Translations under genes and position numbers: made by a program
Notes under the pieces: generated by a model
What the model saw: the letters and a program-made list of their open reading frames with translations, nothing else
Told to the model about the DNA's origin: nothing
The model's database searches: none
Shown here: one piece after another, positions 33,820-45,669 of the stretch
How positions within the stretch are numbered: position 1 is the first letter of the stretch
How the letters are laid out: each line of letters begins with the position of its first letter
Source of the DNA: Ascaphus truei
Lineage: Eukaryota > Chordata > Amphibia > Anura > Ascaphidae
Reading direction: 5' to 3'
Assembly: GCA_036426205.1 (NCBI GenBank)
Contig: CM071571.1
Coordinates: 114,127,306-114,191,305 of the forward strand
DNA length: 64,000 nt

Positions 33820-36060
33820 AAATTGGGGGTGAATATTAGAGGAAGATTTGGACCACTACAACAACTTTGCAACTGTGAGCACTTGACTTGACTTGATATA
33901 CTGTGATTATTTATATGCTTCCTATCCTCCAATAATTGGGAAGTCTCTCCTTTATCTCCCTATTGCTTTTCCTGTTTACTGTTTCCTCACTCCTTCGTGA
34001 ATGTCTCTGTTCTCTCCAACTTCCCCACTCCCCACTGCACCATTATTTATACACCTCTCTCCCAGTAACTTCGTTACCCCTCAATAAAATAAACACCCAC
34101 ACAAATTCTCTATTCACAACCTCTATTTACTCCTTCCTGCTGCTGGGGATCTCCCCTAAGCCTGAACCCAGACATACGCACCCACAACCAGATATACAGA
34201 TCTCATCAGAAGTCAGAAAGTGTGGAAGACACAGAAAAGAATAGTTTGGGGCTTTGATGTAGTGGAAGTCAACGAAGAAGAAAAAGAGCTATCACCCAGA
34301 AGATTCTGAAGCGAGGCTGATCTTTGTCCCAAGAAGGGGGATGTTTAAATGGACGAATGTACGCCTGGCTAGACTCTGAGGGCTGAGTAATGTGAGGGAG
34401 TGAATGAGTTAACTCATTCTCTCTGCAAGGATACGAAAACATGCCCTGTCTGTCAGGCCTGCTATGGTGTTTTAAATAAACTTCTGTTTTTTTTCCCCTG
34501 AAGGCAATAGTGGCAAATCTTTCAAGGGCGACTGACTCATCCGAAAATATAACATCATCATACCTTCCTTCACACTGAGCCTTGCTTGATAAACTCTTTT
34601 ATCTTGTTAGCCTCCCTTATAATGGGAAAACTCTTCAATTACAAGAAAGAATGGGTTAAATTAATACTTAATTTATAGTATGTATAGTATAGTATTGTAT
34701 AGTATAGTAAGTAGTAATACTTAATTAATAGTATCTTTCTACTACAGTACTGTATGTGGTAATTAATAGTAGGATCTGGCTATCACAGACAAAAACTGTA
34801 TAGAATAATAAACATGCTACCAACTAGGTACTGTAAACAGTGACATTAAACTTTTAAGAACCACAGAATTTCTATACAGTAAAGCACTCCCCCAAAAAAT
34901 TCACCCATCTCGATAGGCAAGGCAACAGCTCAGTTGTCTAAAAAAAGACATAATTTTATTGTTATTGTTTTCTTACCGAATGGAACAGCACTGAACAATA
35001 TGCTGACCCATTATAAATATATAATAAAAATAATAAAAATAAGGGCTATTTGGTTTGCCATTGCTACCACATGGAAGTAAAGACAACAACATCTACTGTA
35101 AGTATATTGTTAAGTAATAAAATATCCACTTTTCCTTGGCTCACATAGTAAGGAAGGACTGCGATGTTAGGCTTTATTTTCTATCATTTGTCTTTAAATC
35201 TTTTTGTAGTTATCCCTCAAATACCATTTTAAACAACACCACAAAAGCAATGCAATCCTAAAATGTCCCTGGGGTTTGTAAGATGAGAGATGTCCTCAGC
35301 ACTTTCTAAAAGCTATTTTAAATTTATGACACAAGATTAATCACATCCCTTGTTTTATTGTGCTTCAAAATAAAACAAACTATATTTTAAAACTGTGTAC
35401 ATTACATAAGAGACAGTGGAAGTTTCCCTACACATCACTTTGAATGCCCTTTTCTTGAATTAATTCATTTATTGATCAAGACACTGTAGCCAGAGTGCTG
35501 AATGGAAAACCTTGATGAAAAACTCATTTTAGAAAGAGATTAATAATGTGGCCAGTAAAAAACAATTTTCTCACATTTAATCTCCTAATCTATTTTACAT
35601 TATTTCCCCAGGGTATTCTGAACTTCACAGATACATGGCTCTGTGCAAATAATCAATTATACTAGAAGAAGCTCATGAAGGTGTTGCTTGATATATGTGA
35701 AACCTCCATCTTTCTAAATAGATTTTTCTAGGGCTCTGAAATACATTACAGCAAGTTGTTAAAAATTCAGTGACATTTTCTGTAAATGCAAGACTAACTA
35801 TACCTGAAATATTTCACTTGAATTTACAGGTTACAATTTCAACAGTCTGGTGCACTGATTCTATGAAATGTAGTTTGTAATATGCTGAAAGTAGAATTGT
35901 GTATTTTCGTGGATTGCCTAACATTAGACATGCGTGAACTTTCATTGTAAGTTTGTGAACCTTGTGAAATGTAATGGGTTTTTTTAAAGTACAGTACTTC
36001 AAACAATCTAACTTTAGTAAAAGTTTGCAAAATAAAAATCACAGTCCTGAAATATATTGT
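33820..36060. other. Unassigned AT-rich DNA
   Basis: No gene recognised. Around 34,676-34,745 there is a degenerate TAGTATAGTA simple repeat. Confidence 0.5.
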
Positions 36061-36067
36061 AGGTTTT

Positions 36068-36305
36068 ATTTAAGAGGGTGTTGAGAAGTGGGTGAGAGGA
36101 CGAGGGAGGAAGGGAGGAGGGAGAGAGGAGGGAGAGGAGGGAGAAAGAAGGGAGAGACAGAGAGAAGAAATAGGGGGACAGACGTGGGCAAGGCAAAATA
36201 GGGGGAGAGGGGGTAAATAAAGGAGACAATGAGGGGAGAGAGTGCCAAAAGAGGAGAGTGAAAGTGGAGAAAAAGGGGTAGAGAGAGATGGAGGGAGGAG
36301 AGTAT
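36068..36305 (+). repeat. Polypurine GGGAGA-rich tract
   Basis: Strongly strand-asymmetric purine sequence with GGAGGGAGA repeats. The Leu/Ser/Pro-rich minus-strand ORFs are composition artefacts. Confidence 0.9.
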
Positions 36306-36319
36306 AAGATAAGTATCCG

Positions 36320-37310
36320 GCCGCTCATCCTTCTCTTACTGTGCACCCCAAAACTGGAACAACCTACCAGAGACTCTCACATCCACCACCAGTTTAAGTT
36401 CTTTCAAATCTAAAGCTGTCTCACATTTTAATTTGATCTGACGAAGTGACGTTCCCCATCACGAAACGCATAGGGAGGAGCCTAAGAAGCAGTGTCCCAG
36501 ACATCCCGGCTGCCAGTCAAACTGAAGACGGTGACGTCACCAAAGTGCGCCGGATACACGCGAGGTACACGCGGTACCGGAACGGACTCTCAGTGACTGA
36601 GGCGGCTGTGTTGTGTGTGCTGGGCCGAGCACTTCTGTATTGTGTGTATACTCACCTTCTCTTGTGAGTATTTTTATCTATGTTTTTAGGAAGGCGTCAT
36701 TAAAAGTTTTTACTGTGCTGCGCAATCTTCTGTCCTTTTTCTGTTCCTTAACGAAGAAAAAGGTGCAGGATTCCTTAAAGACAGGATTCGAAGAGACAGT
36801 TTTTCAGGACCCACGGAGACACCGGATACCACGAGGGGTTCGTGCTATAACCGAGGCTTCCAGGATCAGGAAGGCATAAAGAACAGTTTCTCTCCCCTGC
36901 ATGTGATCTAGCCACTTCTAGTAAGTAGGCATTTCAGATAACTCAGCTTTTGGAATAACCATTGTCTGTTCAAATATACTGCGCAATGTTTGCTCTCTCT
37001 GCTTGATATTTCATATATGCAGGATCAAGTCCATCCCATGAGAAGAACTGCTTGTTGCCCCTATGAACTGTGAACTGGGTTCGTTTCTTACCGGCCACTC
37101 AAGGTTGTAAAATTGGAACTATCACTTTATCACATACTCATTTGGGACTTTCTTCATCACACACTTATGCGCCAGGTTTTGTATCTATTTTTGTGTTTTT
37201 TGTATTTGTAATCATGTATTATTTGTCTTAACTCTATGCCCAGGACATACTTTAAAACGAGAGGTAACTCTCAATGTATTACTTCCTGGTATAACACTTT
37301 ATAAATAAAA
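36320..37310 (+). mobile_element. L2-type LINE 3' fragment split by an insertion
   Basis: 36,330-36,432 reads CACCCCAAAACTGGAACAAC and GCTGTCTCACATTTTAA, matching the last coding part of the LINE at 31,560-33,365. At 37,205-37,300 the same LINE's 3' UTR resumes with CATGTATTATTTGTC, CCCAGGACATACTTTAAAAC and ACTCTCAATGTATTACTTCC. The intervening DNA is foreign and is listed separately. Confidence 0.85.
36436..37203 (+). mobile_element. Unclassified insertion starting with a hammerhead-like hairpin
   Basis: It begins at or next to CTGACGA (36,438-36,444), followed by an unpaired A, GTGA (36,446-36,449), a 9-base loop, TCAC (36,459-36,462) and GAAACGCATAGG. It then has a CpG-rich stretch with GTGACGTCACC and a GTGAGTATTTTTATC string. 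No ORF of note. It interrupts a LINE 3' end, so it moved or was captured after that LINE inserted. It may be a 5' region of a Penelope-like element. Confidence 0.5.
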
Positions 37311-37327
37311 AAAAATTAAAAATAAAA

Positions 37328-37400
37328 CAGGAGAATAGAAGAGAGAGGGTGAGAAAAGGAGAGAGACACAGGGGGAAAGAGGAAGAGGAGATAGAAAAAA
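37328..37400 (+). repeat. Purine-rich tract
   Basis: GAGAGAGGGTGAGAAAAGGAG-like sequence adjoining the A-rich LINE tail. Confidence 0.8.
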
Positions 37401-38904
37401 AGGTCTGTTCACAGGTATCTCTCTGTGTTGTATACATTTGTGTTTTGGGAAGTATGTACTGTATTATCAATGGGTACTGTACTAAATTGGACTCTCTCTC
37501 TATCACTTTTAGCTGAGGAGAATGATGATATAAATTATTTGATAGATTTTGGCAAACCTCCCTTTATATTACTTATTGTCATCTTAGGAGGCTGCTGCTG
37601 TAGGTCAAGTTCAACTGCTGCAGCTTTTGAATTGTAAAATACTAGTCTTTTCTCTGTGGTCCCACTCCACTAATTTGTAGACTTTTACTGTTGCCACCAC
37701 AACTAGAATGACCACCACCCCACAGTTACACTTCCCTCCCCTTTGTCAAAATAAATAGACATGAGTAATCTATTCAGTGTATCTTTTGTTGCACTCATAC
37801 TAATGCACAAACATATCTGTATCTCCACACTTCCTCTCCAAATACTCAGACACATGGATATGCCCCATTTATAGTTTCTGCACTAAGTGAAATTAAGTGA
37901 ACATGCAATATAATTTTAGCCTAGGTGAACTGACTGTAAACTTTTTAAACTATGCAAACGTTTAGCTAAAAAAGGTGAAATTCACAAGTTTCATAAACTC
38001 AGGCAAAAAGTTTGCATTGCACTGCTCAGCTTGATATGGAAATTTAATGATATAAAAACATATGTTTCTTCTTTGAACTGGAATCATTTTAGTTAATTGA
38101 GGCCGAAAATCTGCTACAAATGGGATATCTAGTCTTTTAAATTGTTTAGCCTTTTTGAAAGGCTGAACAGCTCCCTGAGCTCTAGTTTCTTTTATGTATA
38201 ATGTATTCCTCAAAGGGGCAAAACCTTTTAATAAAAAAAATTGCAATTGGAAAAATATAATGGAAACATAACCTAATTGGTTGACTATGAAAGATACTTC
38301 ATCTTCCTATTTCACGAATATTGACACTTATAGATTGGATGGCAATTTGTGAAGTTTTTAATATTCATTATTCATGTAGCACAAACTGTTCAATCCATAA
38401 AAGTGCCTTCAGGTGCCAGAAATCTGACACATTCATTTTCACAAAGATTTACATTATTTTTACCTAAGCTTACCATTTTTAGACGCTACAGCATACATTT
38501 TGTAAGTAGAAATAATAATGAAAACATTTTGACAAGTTTTGTTTTTCTAAGCAGAATTTCTGAATTGCTGTCCTTTATTTTTTATTATGCAGACATGCTG
38601 AAGATACCAAGATACAGAGATACAGTATACAGTTTATGAGCTTATTTCAAAAATTGTTTATGGAATATTGTACTGTATATACTTCTTATTTTCATAATCA
38701 TATTCTTGTTTTGAACAGAAAGTATAAAGTACAGAAAGTACAGTATTCCATGGGAACAGCGAGCTGCACAGTGTCAATATCTTTAAGATAGCTAGAAAGA
38801 GAATACTCGGGCTGAATCGTAAACTACGGCAGATATAAAGTTCAAGATAATTGATACTACCTTCACCAATGGCCCACTGTTCAAAACATGCCAGGGTTGA
38901 AGGC
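37401..38904. other. Unassigned AT-rich DNA
   Basis: Nothing recognised; short ORFs without domains. Confidence 0.5.
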
Positions 38905-41085
38905 TGCTCAACCCCACCTAGGATTAAAGGCAGAAGCCAGTGGGAAAGGTGTGGAGAGTGGGAAAAGAAAACTTAATGGAGGTGTGTGACGAAAGGAGGA
39001 GGTAGGGGGGACAAAGGGCGAGTGAGTGAGGGTAGAGAGTAGAGTAAAGAGGAGAGAGCAGAAGACTCTTTCCCCCCAGATGAGCACGATTCTCCAGGCA
39101 GAGAGTAGGTCAACTACCCAAGTCCTATCGGATGAAGACGCAAAGTGACGCGTGTTCAGTCTCAAGGTCTAGGATAGCCAGTCCTGGAGTAAACCGATGT
39201 AACGCCAGACTCCCGATCCCCAGGAACCTCGACAAGACGTCTTTGTTGATATGTCGACGAGAGCCCTCCTACAACGACAAAGGAGGACTATAAACCCACC
39301 GGGAGCCCGCACAATGCAAAGTGTCTGATTTAAAGCTACGCCTTATATTTTGACTTCCGTAGCATGACCTCCACAGTTCTCGTTGTCTTGGCAGCGCATG
39401 TGAGAAGTGCGGAGGGGACTACGTTACCCTTAAACTCATGACTGCTACTCTTCCGGGGTCAATCTTTGAGACCTTGCTCGCTAAAGAGGGGCAGAGAGTA
39501 CTCGTTTGGGAGAGCCACGTAGAGGCCTATGGGTCCAGGGAAGTATAAAGATCCGTACGTGCTAGTCCGTGGAACAGAAAAGGCAGAACAGACAATATGC
39601 GCGTAGCACATCAAACATTAATTGTTAGTGTCGTTCCGAAGACTGTACGACCCTACGCATCATTACACAAAATCAACACTCCCTGATCTATCAAAGTAAT
39701 CAGACCAATAAAATAATTACCAACATAACTTAAAGTTTCCCTGCATATAATATCAACCTGTAGATTCCTTTCAGTATCCAGTAAGAGTGCCCTCGTCTGA
39801 CCGAGTACAGGACGATGTTTCACTGCCGCCCCTGTGTTCTGGGCTAAGCCCACTGCAATTTTTTCCAAGTTAGGCGCCTCTAGCGGCCCTTTGTGGACAC
39901 TCTTACCCTTCGATTCCAGCGTCCTAAAACTTCTCTTGCCCTAATTTGATCTCCGGCTAACCTCCCCTTTTACTCTCTTTCTATCCTCCATCTCAAAGCC
40001 CTACTATCCCACCCCACTCTTGCAACCTCATTTTTCATATTCACGGACCGTATCTCTCCGTCTCTCCCCTTCATCATTTCTATCTCCTTACCCCTCATAT
40101 CCCCGACACCTTATCTTGTCTCAGGCTTTTACAGGGCCATCCCTAAACCTCTCCACACCCTCTCAATAGACGCTGCCAACCGCGTCAATACCCCCTGTGC
40201 TCGCACACAGACCCTGAACAAATTCTCCATGCCTGTTACCACCCGCCCAACCCTCTTCTCACGGCTTGCACACTACATATTTGTCAAACTATACCCCTCC
40301 CGCTATCTCGCGCCAGTCTAGGTGTTTCATCTCGCGACCTCAACCGGGACCAGACAACAGACAAGTTTCGGCGCGCTGGTTCCCTAGCGGATGGACGCAG
40401 CCCCCCATCCTCCTCGCCCGCGCGAAATGGTCACGAATTAAGGCTCACCCCACGTCGGGGCAGTCTGACCAGTTACCAAGCCGCGATGCCAGATTTTTAC
40501 CCCAGGCAGCTTGCTAGAAGGTCCCTGACTTACACCATGGACCATGAACTATTTGCGAGGGGGATGAGTCTCTTGTCCTCGCGTTCTCCTATGACTACTC
40601 CTCGATTAAGTTTCCAGCGTCCTACTTGTAGTGGGTACCCCCGGTTCCTAACAGCGATCGACAAATTTAACAATAAACGAACCGCGGAAAGATACTAAGA
40701 AATGCGTAAGGTAAGCTGGACAAGCTGGTGAGCGGGAGCGCAGTGCGGCTGGGAAATAGCGATATGAGCGTTCCCGCATCCCGGCCATTCAGTTCACGCC
40801 CCCTCTCCCCACATGATACTTTCTCCTTCTCCATCCAAGGACCCTCCTCTTCTTCCCATCTCTCTCTTCTCCTTTTTTCCGATTGCTCAATACTCACATT
40901 TCTCCCCTCTACTCCCCATCCTCGCACCCCCTTGCATCCCGACTTCGCGTGTGTCCTCATTCATCTAGCATCTCACTCTCTTACCTCCTTTCTCACTTCT
41001 CCCTCTCGCGCCTTCCCTTCAACATCAATAGAACGCGTAGGAGCGTTAAAAGAGGGGTTGCAGCTTTATGGGGTATGAGGAGTGC
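38905..41085. other. CpG-dense segment of unknown origin
   Basis: CpG dinucleotides are frequent (for example five in the 60 bases from 39,601), whereas flanking DNA has almost none. One part is purine-rich (38,930-39,065); other parts are pyrimidine-rich (39,955-40,130 and 40,800-41,010). ORFs reach about 116 codons, on both strands, without any motif I recognise. It could be a recently inserted element that has not lost its CpGs, an old CpG island, or foreign sequence. I could not find terminal repeats. Confidence 0.5.
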
Positions 41086-41330
41086 CGATTCGAAAATATC
41101 TGACCATTGAGATTTGATTTTTAAATCAATCTATTTGGAATGATACTGGTTGTGTAGGAAGTGATTCCCAAGTGGAGAGTGCTATATTATACGACTTCTT
41201 CGTGATGGATATAGAGGATCAGCTGTGACCTATTTATCATTCTTCCTTGTAATTGGCTGGTTTCCCCAATTAGCAACCTTGGTCACATTTGTTGCATTGA
41301 ATTAATATACAATCATATTAATCTCAACAA
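41086..41330. other. Unassigned spacer
   Basis: Nothing recognised before the Penelope-like element. Confidence 0.4.
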
Positions 41331-41334
41331 CAAC

Positions 41335-43030
41335 CAAACTACCATCCAACACACTGCTAGTTACCATGGATGTAGAATCCCTTACAGCAACATCCCCCAC
41401 AATGGATGGTATTGAGGCATGCCTGCATTTCCTACACACATCTCCCCTGGATCAGAAATACAGCCGGATGTAATTACCAAACTGATAGAATACATCCTCA
41501 CACACAACTACTTCACGTTCAACAAGGAAAGTACCTACAACTAATGGGGACTTCAATGGGTACCAAGATGGCACCGCAATATCCAATATTTTCATGGCAA
41601 ATCTTGAACAAAGATTCCTAACTACATGCTCCACAAACCCTACAAATACTACAGATACATTGATGACCGTGTTTATAATATGGACAGAGGGTGAAGAAAA
41701 CCTAAAACAATTCCATGAGTCCCTAAAACTCATTCCATCCATCAATAAAACTCAAAATGGATTATTCTGCAAACCTAATAAATTTCTAGACCCGACAGTA
41801 ACACTGAAAGATGGGAAACTACACACATCTATATACAAGAAACCAACTGACAGATGCAGTTACCTCCCACAACTCCAGCTTCCATCCCCTCACACCAAAC
41901 AAGGTATCATACACAGCCAGGCTATAAGATACCACCAGCCTATGCTCTGACACTGAAGACAGAAACAGGCATACTCACAACCCTGACGAAAGCGCGCAGA
42001 GATAAGGGATACAACCAAAGACTATTGCCAAAACTATTACATCTGCACTAAAAGCCCAGCCCCCGAGAACACCCCTGCTACAATACAGACAGAAGAAAAA
42101 CCCACCACATACCACTAGTGACCACATACAACCCTACCCTAGAGGGAATACGAAAAATAATCAAAGATCTGCAACCCATGCTGACGCGGATGCGACATTA
42201 AAAGAAATCTTTCCCAAACCTCCCATTCTTGCATTCCGGCAACCACCAAATCTAAACAGAAATTAGTCAGCAGAAACTTCACAACGATTAAAGACATGAT
42301 AACGGCACAAAACCGTGCAGCAACACACGCTGCAAACTCTGCAAACAATTTGCCAGGATCCACAGCCAGTCACAATCATAGAACATTCAATGTTAAAGGA
42401 TCATACAGCTGCCAATCCACGAATATAGTGTATATGATTCAATGGCAACAAAATGTGACCAAGAGTGTTGCTACATTGGGGAAACCAGCCAAAAATTACA
42501 AGGAAGAATGAATATGCACAGACATCTATACTCCATCACGAAGAAGGAAGATACTGCTCACTGTGGGAATCAATTATCACAACCAGATCATTCCATAAAT
42601 GATTTAAAAATCAAAATCCCATCTGGAATTTTAAAAGCACAAGAACGGAAAACATTTGAGCTCAGAATGATAAGACTCTTTTGACACCAAAACCAAGGAC
42701 TTATGTGGACTGGGTTTTCTCACACCCTACCAAAATTGTCTGTAATTATCCTGCTTGCCTCTATTCTATACCACCTTTCTCCCCCCCCCCATCTTCCCCT
42801 CCCCACCTTTCTTTGACAACTTGTCCTGTTCAAACACTTAACACCGACCTTATCTATAGTAAATCTGTTTTTTTGTTGTTTTTTTTCTCTCTACACTGTT
42901 TTAGCATTGATTCCTGTGTAATCAGTATTGTGACCTGAAGAAGAGAGGAGAACTCTCCCAAAGCCTTGTCCTATGACATAAATGTTAGCTAATAAAAAAG
43001 GTATCACCTATATACGATATGAGAACTCAT
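41335..43030 (+). pseudogene. Penelope-like retroelement (Neptune-like) with RT and GIY-YIG endonuclease
   Basis: Broken plus-strand frames give the RT start (VTMDVESL), then YILTHNYFTFN, LMGTSMGTKMAPQY, and YRYIDD at about 41,657-41,673 with the catalytic Asp pair. A one-base insertion follows the pair. Then come IWTEGEENLKQFHESLK, PNKFLDPTVTL and SIYKKPTDRC. From about 42,395 a GIY-YIG-type module reads NIVYMIQ, CDQECCYIGETSQKLQGRM and HRH, and ends ERKTFELRMIRLF. The 3' UTR has a polypyrimidine tract, CTGAAGAAG-hairpin-CCAAAGCC (42,935-42,966) and the family end GTTAGCTAATAAAAAAGGTA. At least four frameshifts make it inactive. Confidence 0.88.
42935..42966 (+). promoter_or_regulatory. Hammerhead-like hairpin near a Penelope-like 3' end
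   Basis: CTGAAGA is followed by an extra A, a GAGAG/CTCTC stem and CCAAAGC where a GAAA box would be expected. It is degenerate relative to a functional hammerhead core. Confidence 0.4.
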
Positions 43031-43077
43031 TTATTCTGCACTATGGCAACTGGACTAACAGGGCTACGTTCTTTTGA

Positions 43078-43160
43078 TATATATATATACTATAATTAGA
43101 TATATATAATATATATATCGATATATATATATATGATATATATATATATATATATATATG
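43078..43160. repeat. (TA)n-rich tract
   Basis: TATATA runs with occasional GATATA interruptions. Confidence 0.9.
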
Positions 43161-43164
43161 TAAA

Positions 43165-43318
43165 TACAACTGTATGCTCATCTGCATGTCTTAGGCAGGT
43201 CTGCAACCCTGCCTTTCCCCATTATCACCCAGCACACAGCACTTCCACTGCAGCAAGGGATTCTGGGAAATGACATGCAAATGAGGACACAGTGCCACTT
43301 TTTGCTTCAAAAACCATG
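43165..43318 (-). repeat. Fragment of the hammerhead-bearing palindromic repeat (arm)
   Basis: GTATGCTCATCTGCATGTCT, CAGGTCTGCAACCCTGCC, CTGCAGCAAGGGATTCTGGG and CACTTTTTGCTTCAAAA match the arms of 59,190-59,690. The ribozyme-containing centre is not present here. Confidence 0.8.
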
Positions 43319-43778
43319 ATATATATATATATCCAAGGTCAGGCTGCTGAATTGTAGCCGGCCCAGTTGCGTTAAACACCAGTGCACGTGTTCATTGACC
43401 ACAGTCAATGCACTTACTGTGTGTTGCAAAGAACAGGGAATGGAATCAGATGTACTAAAAACACTTACATGGCCGTGTGTAACTGGCACACACGTCAATG
43501 GTTTCTCTCCTTCTCCGCCTCACTTCACTCAGTCGTCTGAGTACTCTTTCTTAAGATCCTGTTATGTGCCAGTACTTGGACCCTTACGTCTTGGAGTAAG
43601 CCCCCACCGACAGTATTAGGGCCAAAGATGAGTGTTAGATCATAAAAAACTTTTAATAACATAAAAAATCAAAACTCACATTCACAAAAGTTCCAGGCGG
43701 CGACCGCATCAAGTCCGTGCCGACTTCTGCACTACAGCGTCCCCGCTCCTGTGTCCGGTGCACGCTGTTACCACGGCT

Positions 43779-43829
43779 TCGTCAGGCTCAAATGTTACTG
43801 CTGAACTGTGTTCCCTTGATTTAAATAGG
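43779..43829 (-). promoter_or_regulatory. TATA-like box and CTGACGA motif
   Basis: On the minus strand CTATTTAAATC (43,819-43,829) lies about 34 bases before CTGACGA (43,779-43,785), which is followed by AGCCGTGG. The GAAA box expected after the hairpin is not present. Confidence 0.4.
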
Positions 43830-44879
43830 TCCTACGCCTCATTAGCCCATTCCGCTTGATGTGCTCACGCGGAGGGCTTGATTTCCTTCCGCCCTCATCT
43901 CAATGCAGGCGGACACCCAAATTTGAGGTGATGGACACACAGTGATGTCATCCATCAATCTGGAGAATATGTTCTCTCACAGAAAGTTTCAAAAGTCTAA
44001 AAAGACCTCCTCCCCTATACTGTTTAGGCGAATAGTCCAGAGTGTATTAGTGGGCAGCAATACCTTCATCCTCAAACCTGGGTGAAGTTAACATTGTTAC
44101 CCTCAACCACACTTACTTCTAATATAGTTAATATAATAATGTTCCACAGTTTTCAGCTTAGGATTTAAAACTCCTTCCCTCCACTTATTGCTTATTACCC
44201 TAAGTCAGCGACTTGCTGCAAGTTAAAATCATAATCAATAATGCTACACGCAAGTTGAAATAACCATAATAATAGTAATCACTGTTCTTCTGTTAACATA
44301 GTTTACTAATTTAGACTGATTTTTTTGATCTCAACATGCAAGATCCTAGTATATACCACACTTGGTAAAAACACATTTGTTAAAAACAGTGTAGGTCTAT
44401 AATCATACCATAACATAATCACAGAAACGTATCAAACATTTCCTCATATGGCCATTGCCCATTCCAAATACATTATAAAATACATTAGAAAAATGCAATA
44501 TGAAATATAATACTAAATACATTTGGTGTCATGTTTATATTCTGTTCTACTAGATCCATGTTCTCCGCCTTGGCACATCAGAACAATCCATCCTGTCCTA
44601 ACCATTGCAAATGTATTGGAATGATACTGTATAATGTTAGAATAAAAAGTTAAAATAAAAACATAACCTCGAACTTCTTACTCATACAGATCCCCCTTAT
44701 CGTCTATAAATTAAGATCTATTGGGATTATAATGGTCTATTATATTATCCCCATCTCAGGGTGGGGAAAAAACCCACAAATTAATAATTTAAACAAATGG
44801 TGATATCGGAAGCCAAGGGGGCCAAAAGAAGAACACTCTGGGCAGGAGACCCCTTTAATTGAATGCCACAAGATCAATG

Positions 44880-45268
44880 TCCATGTTTAGGCCATCCGTA
44901 ACCAGCATCTTTAACATGTTGATCCAGTAGGTCTCCCGCTGGCACAGTTTTTTTTAAGTCTGTCACCTCCTTACCAGCTAAGTGTAACTACCTCTATCCC
45001 TCTATATACTAATCCTAGGGGATTCCCATCATGGGCTATGCTGAAGTGTTTAGAGACACTGTGGGTTAGTACCCTCTTCCTAATATTGCCCATTTGCATC
45101 CCACATACTGGAGTCCACATGGGCATTCTAGCATATACACCACATATGTGCTCCTGCAATTTATGAATTGTTCAGTTTTAAAATCCTCTCCCGTTGTCTT
45201 GGACCTAAAATGTACCCTCTCTTTTGACGCTTGTTTACAAGATTTACACGTGAAACAATTAAAAAACC
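44880..45268 (-). pseudogene. Truncated GIY-YIG endonuclease domain of a Penelope-like element
   Basis: The minus-strand frame from 45,268 reads CFTCKSCKQ, VHFRSKTTGEDF and INCRSTYVVYMLECPCGLQY then VG, a typical GIY-YIG start with its zinc-knuckle-like Cys pair. After a frameshift near 45,100 it continues NIRKRVLTHSVSKHF, DGNPLGLVYRGIEVV and W, then a stop and GGDRLKK. It belongs to a different Penelope-like lineage from the one at 41,335-43,030. RT is absent. Confidence 0.8.
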
Positions 45269-45669
45269 CAATTGGAGCTTTTGTGAATGTGAGTGTTGAT
45301 TTTTTTTATGTTATTAAAAGTTTTTTATGATGATCTAACACTCATCTCTGGCCCTAATACTGTCGATGGGGGCTTACCCCAAGACAAAAGGGTCCAAGTA
45401 CTGGCACATAATAGGATCTTAAGAAAGAGTACTCAGATGACTGGGATCAGAAGTGAGGAGGAGGAAAGAAACCATTGACGTGTGTGCCACTTACACACGG
45501 CCATGTACAGTAAGTGTTTTTAGTACTTCTGATTCCATTCCCTGTGTCTTTGCAACACACAGTAAGTGCATTGACTGTGGTCAAGGAACACATGTGCACT
45601 GCTGTGTGACGCAAGTTGGCCGGCTACAATTCAGCAGCCTGCCCTTTGTTATTTATATATATATATATT

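Larger units (their letters stand above)
43330..45650 (-). mobile_element. Penelope-like fragment bounded by about 370 bp inverted repeats
   Basis: The left arm (43,330-43,693) and right arm (45,268-45,650) are inverted copies. Shared blocks include AGGCTGCTGAATTGTAGCCG, GTCAATGCACTTACTGTGTG, ACATGGCCGTGTGTAA, CTTAAGATCCT and CTCACATTCACAAAAG. The interior on the minus strand holds a truncated GIY-YIG reading frame, a 3' UTR, a TATA-like box and a CTGACGA motif. The inner arm junctions cut the reading frame at 45,268. Confidence 0.8.

Noticed and set aside
36438..36472. Calling this hairpin a functional hammerhead ribozyme
   Set aside because: An unpaired A separates CTGACGA from stem II, the upstream sequence is LINE and cannot pair to form helix I, and no standard GUH triplet closes helix III.
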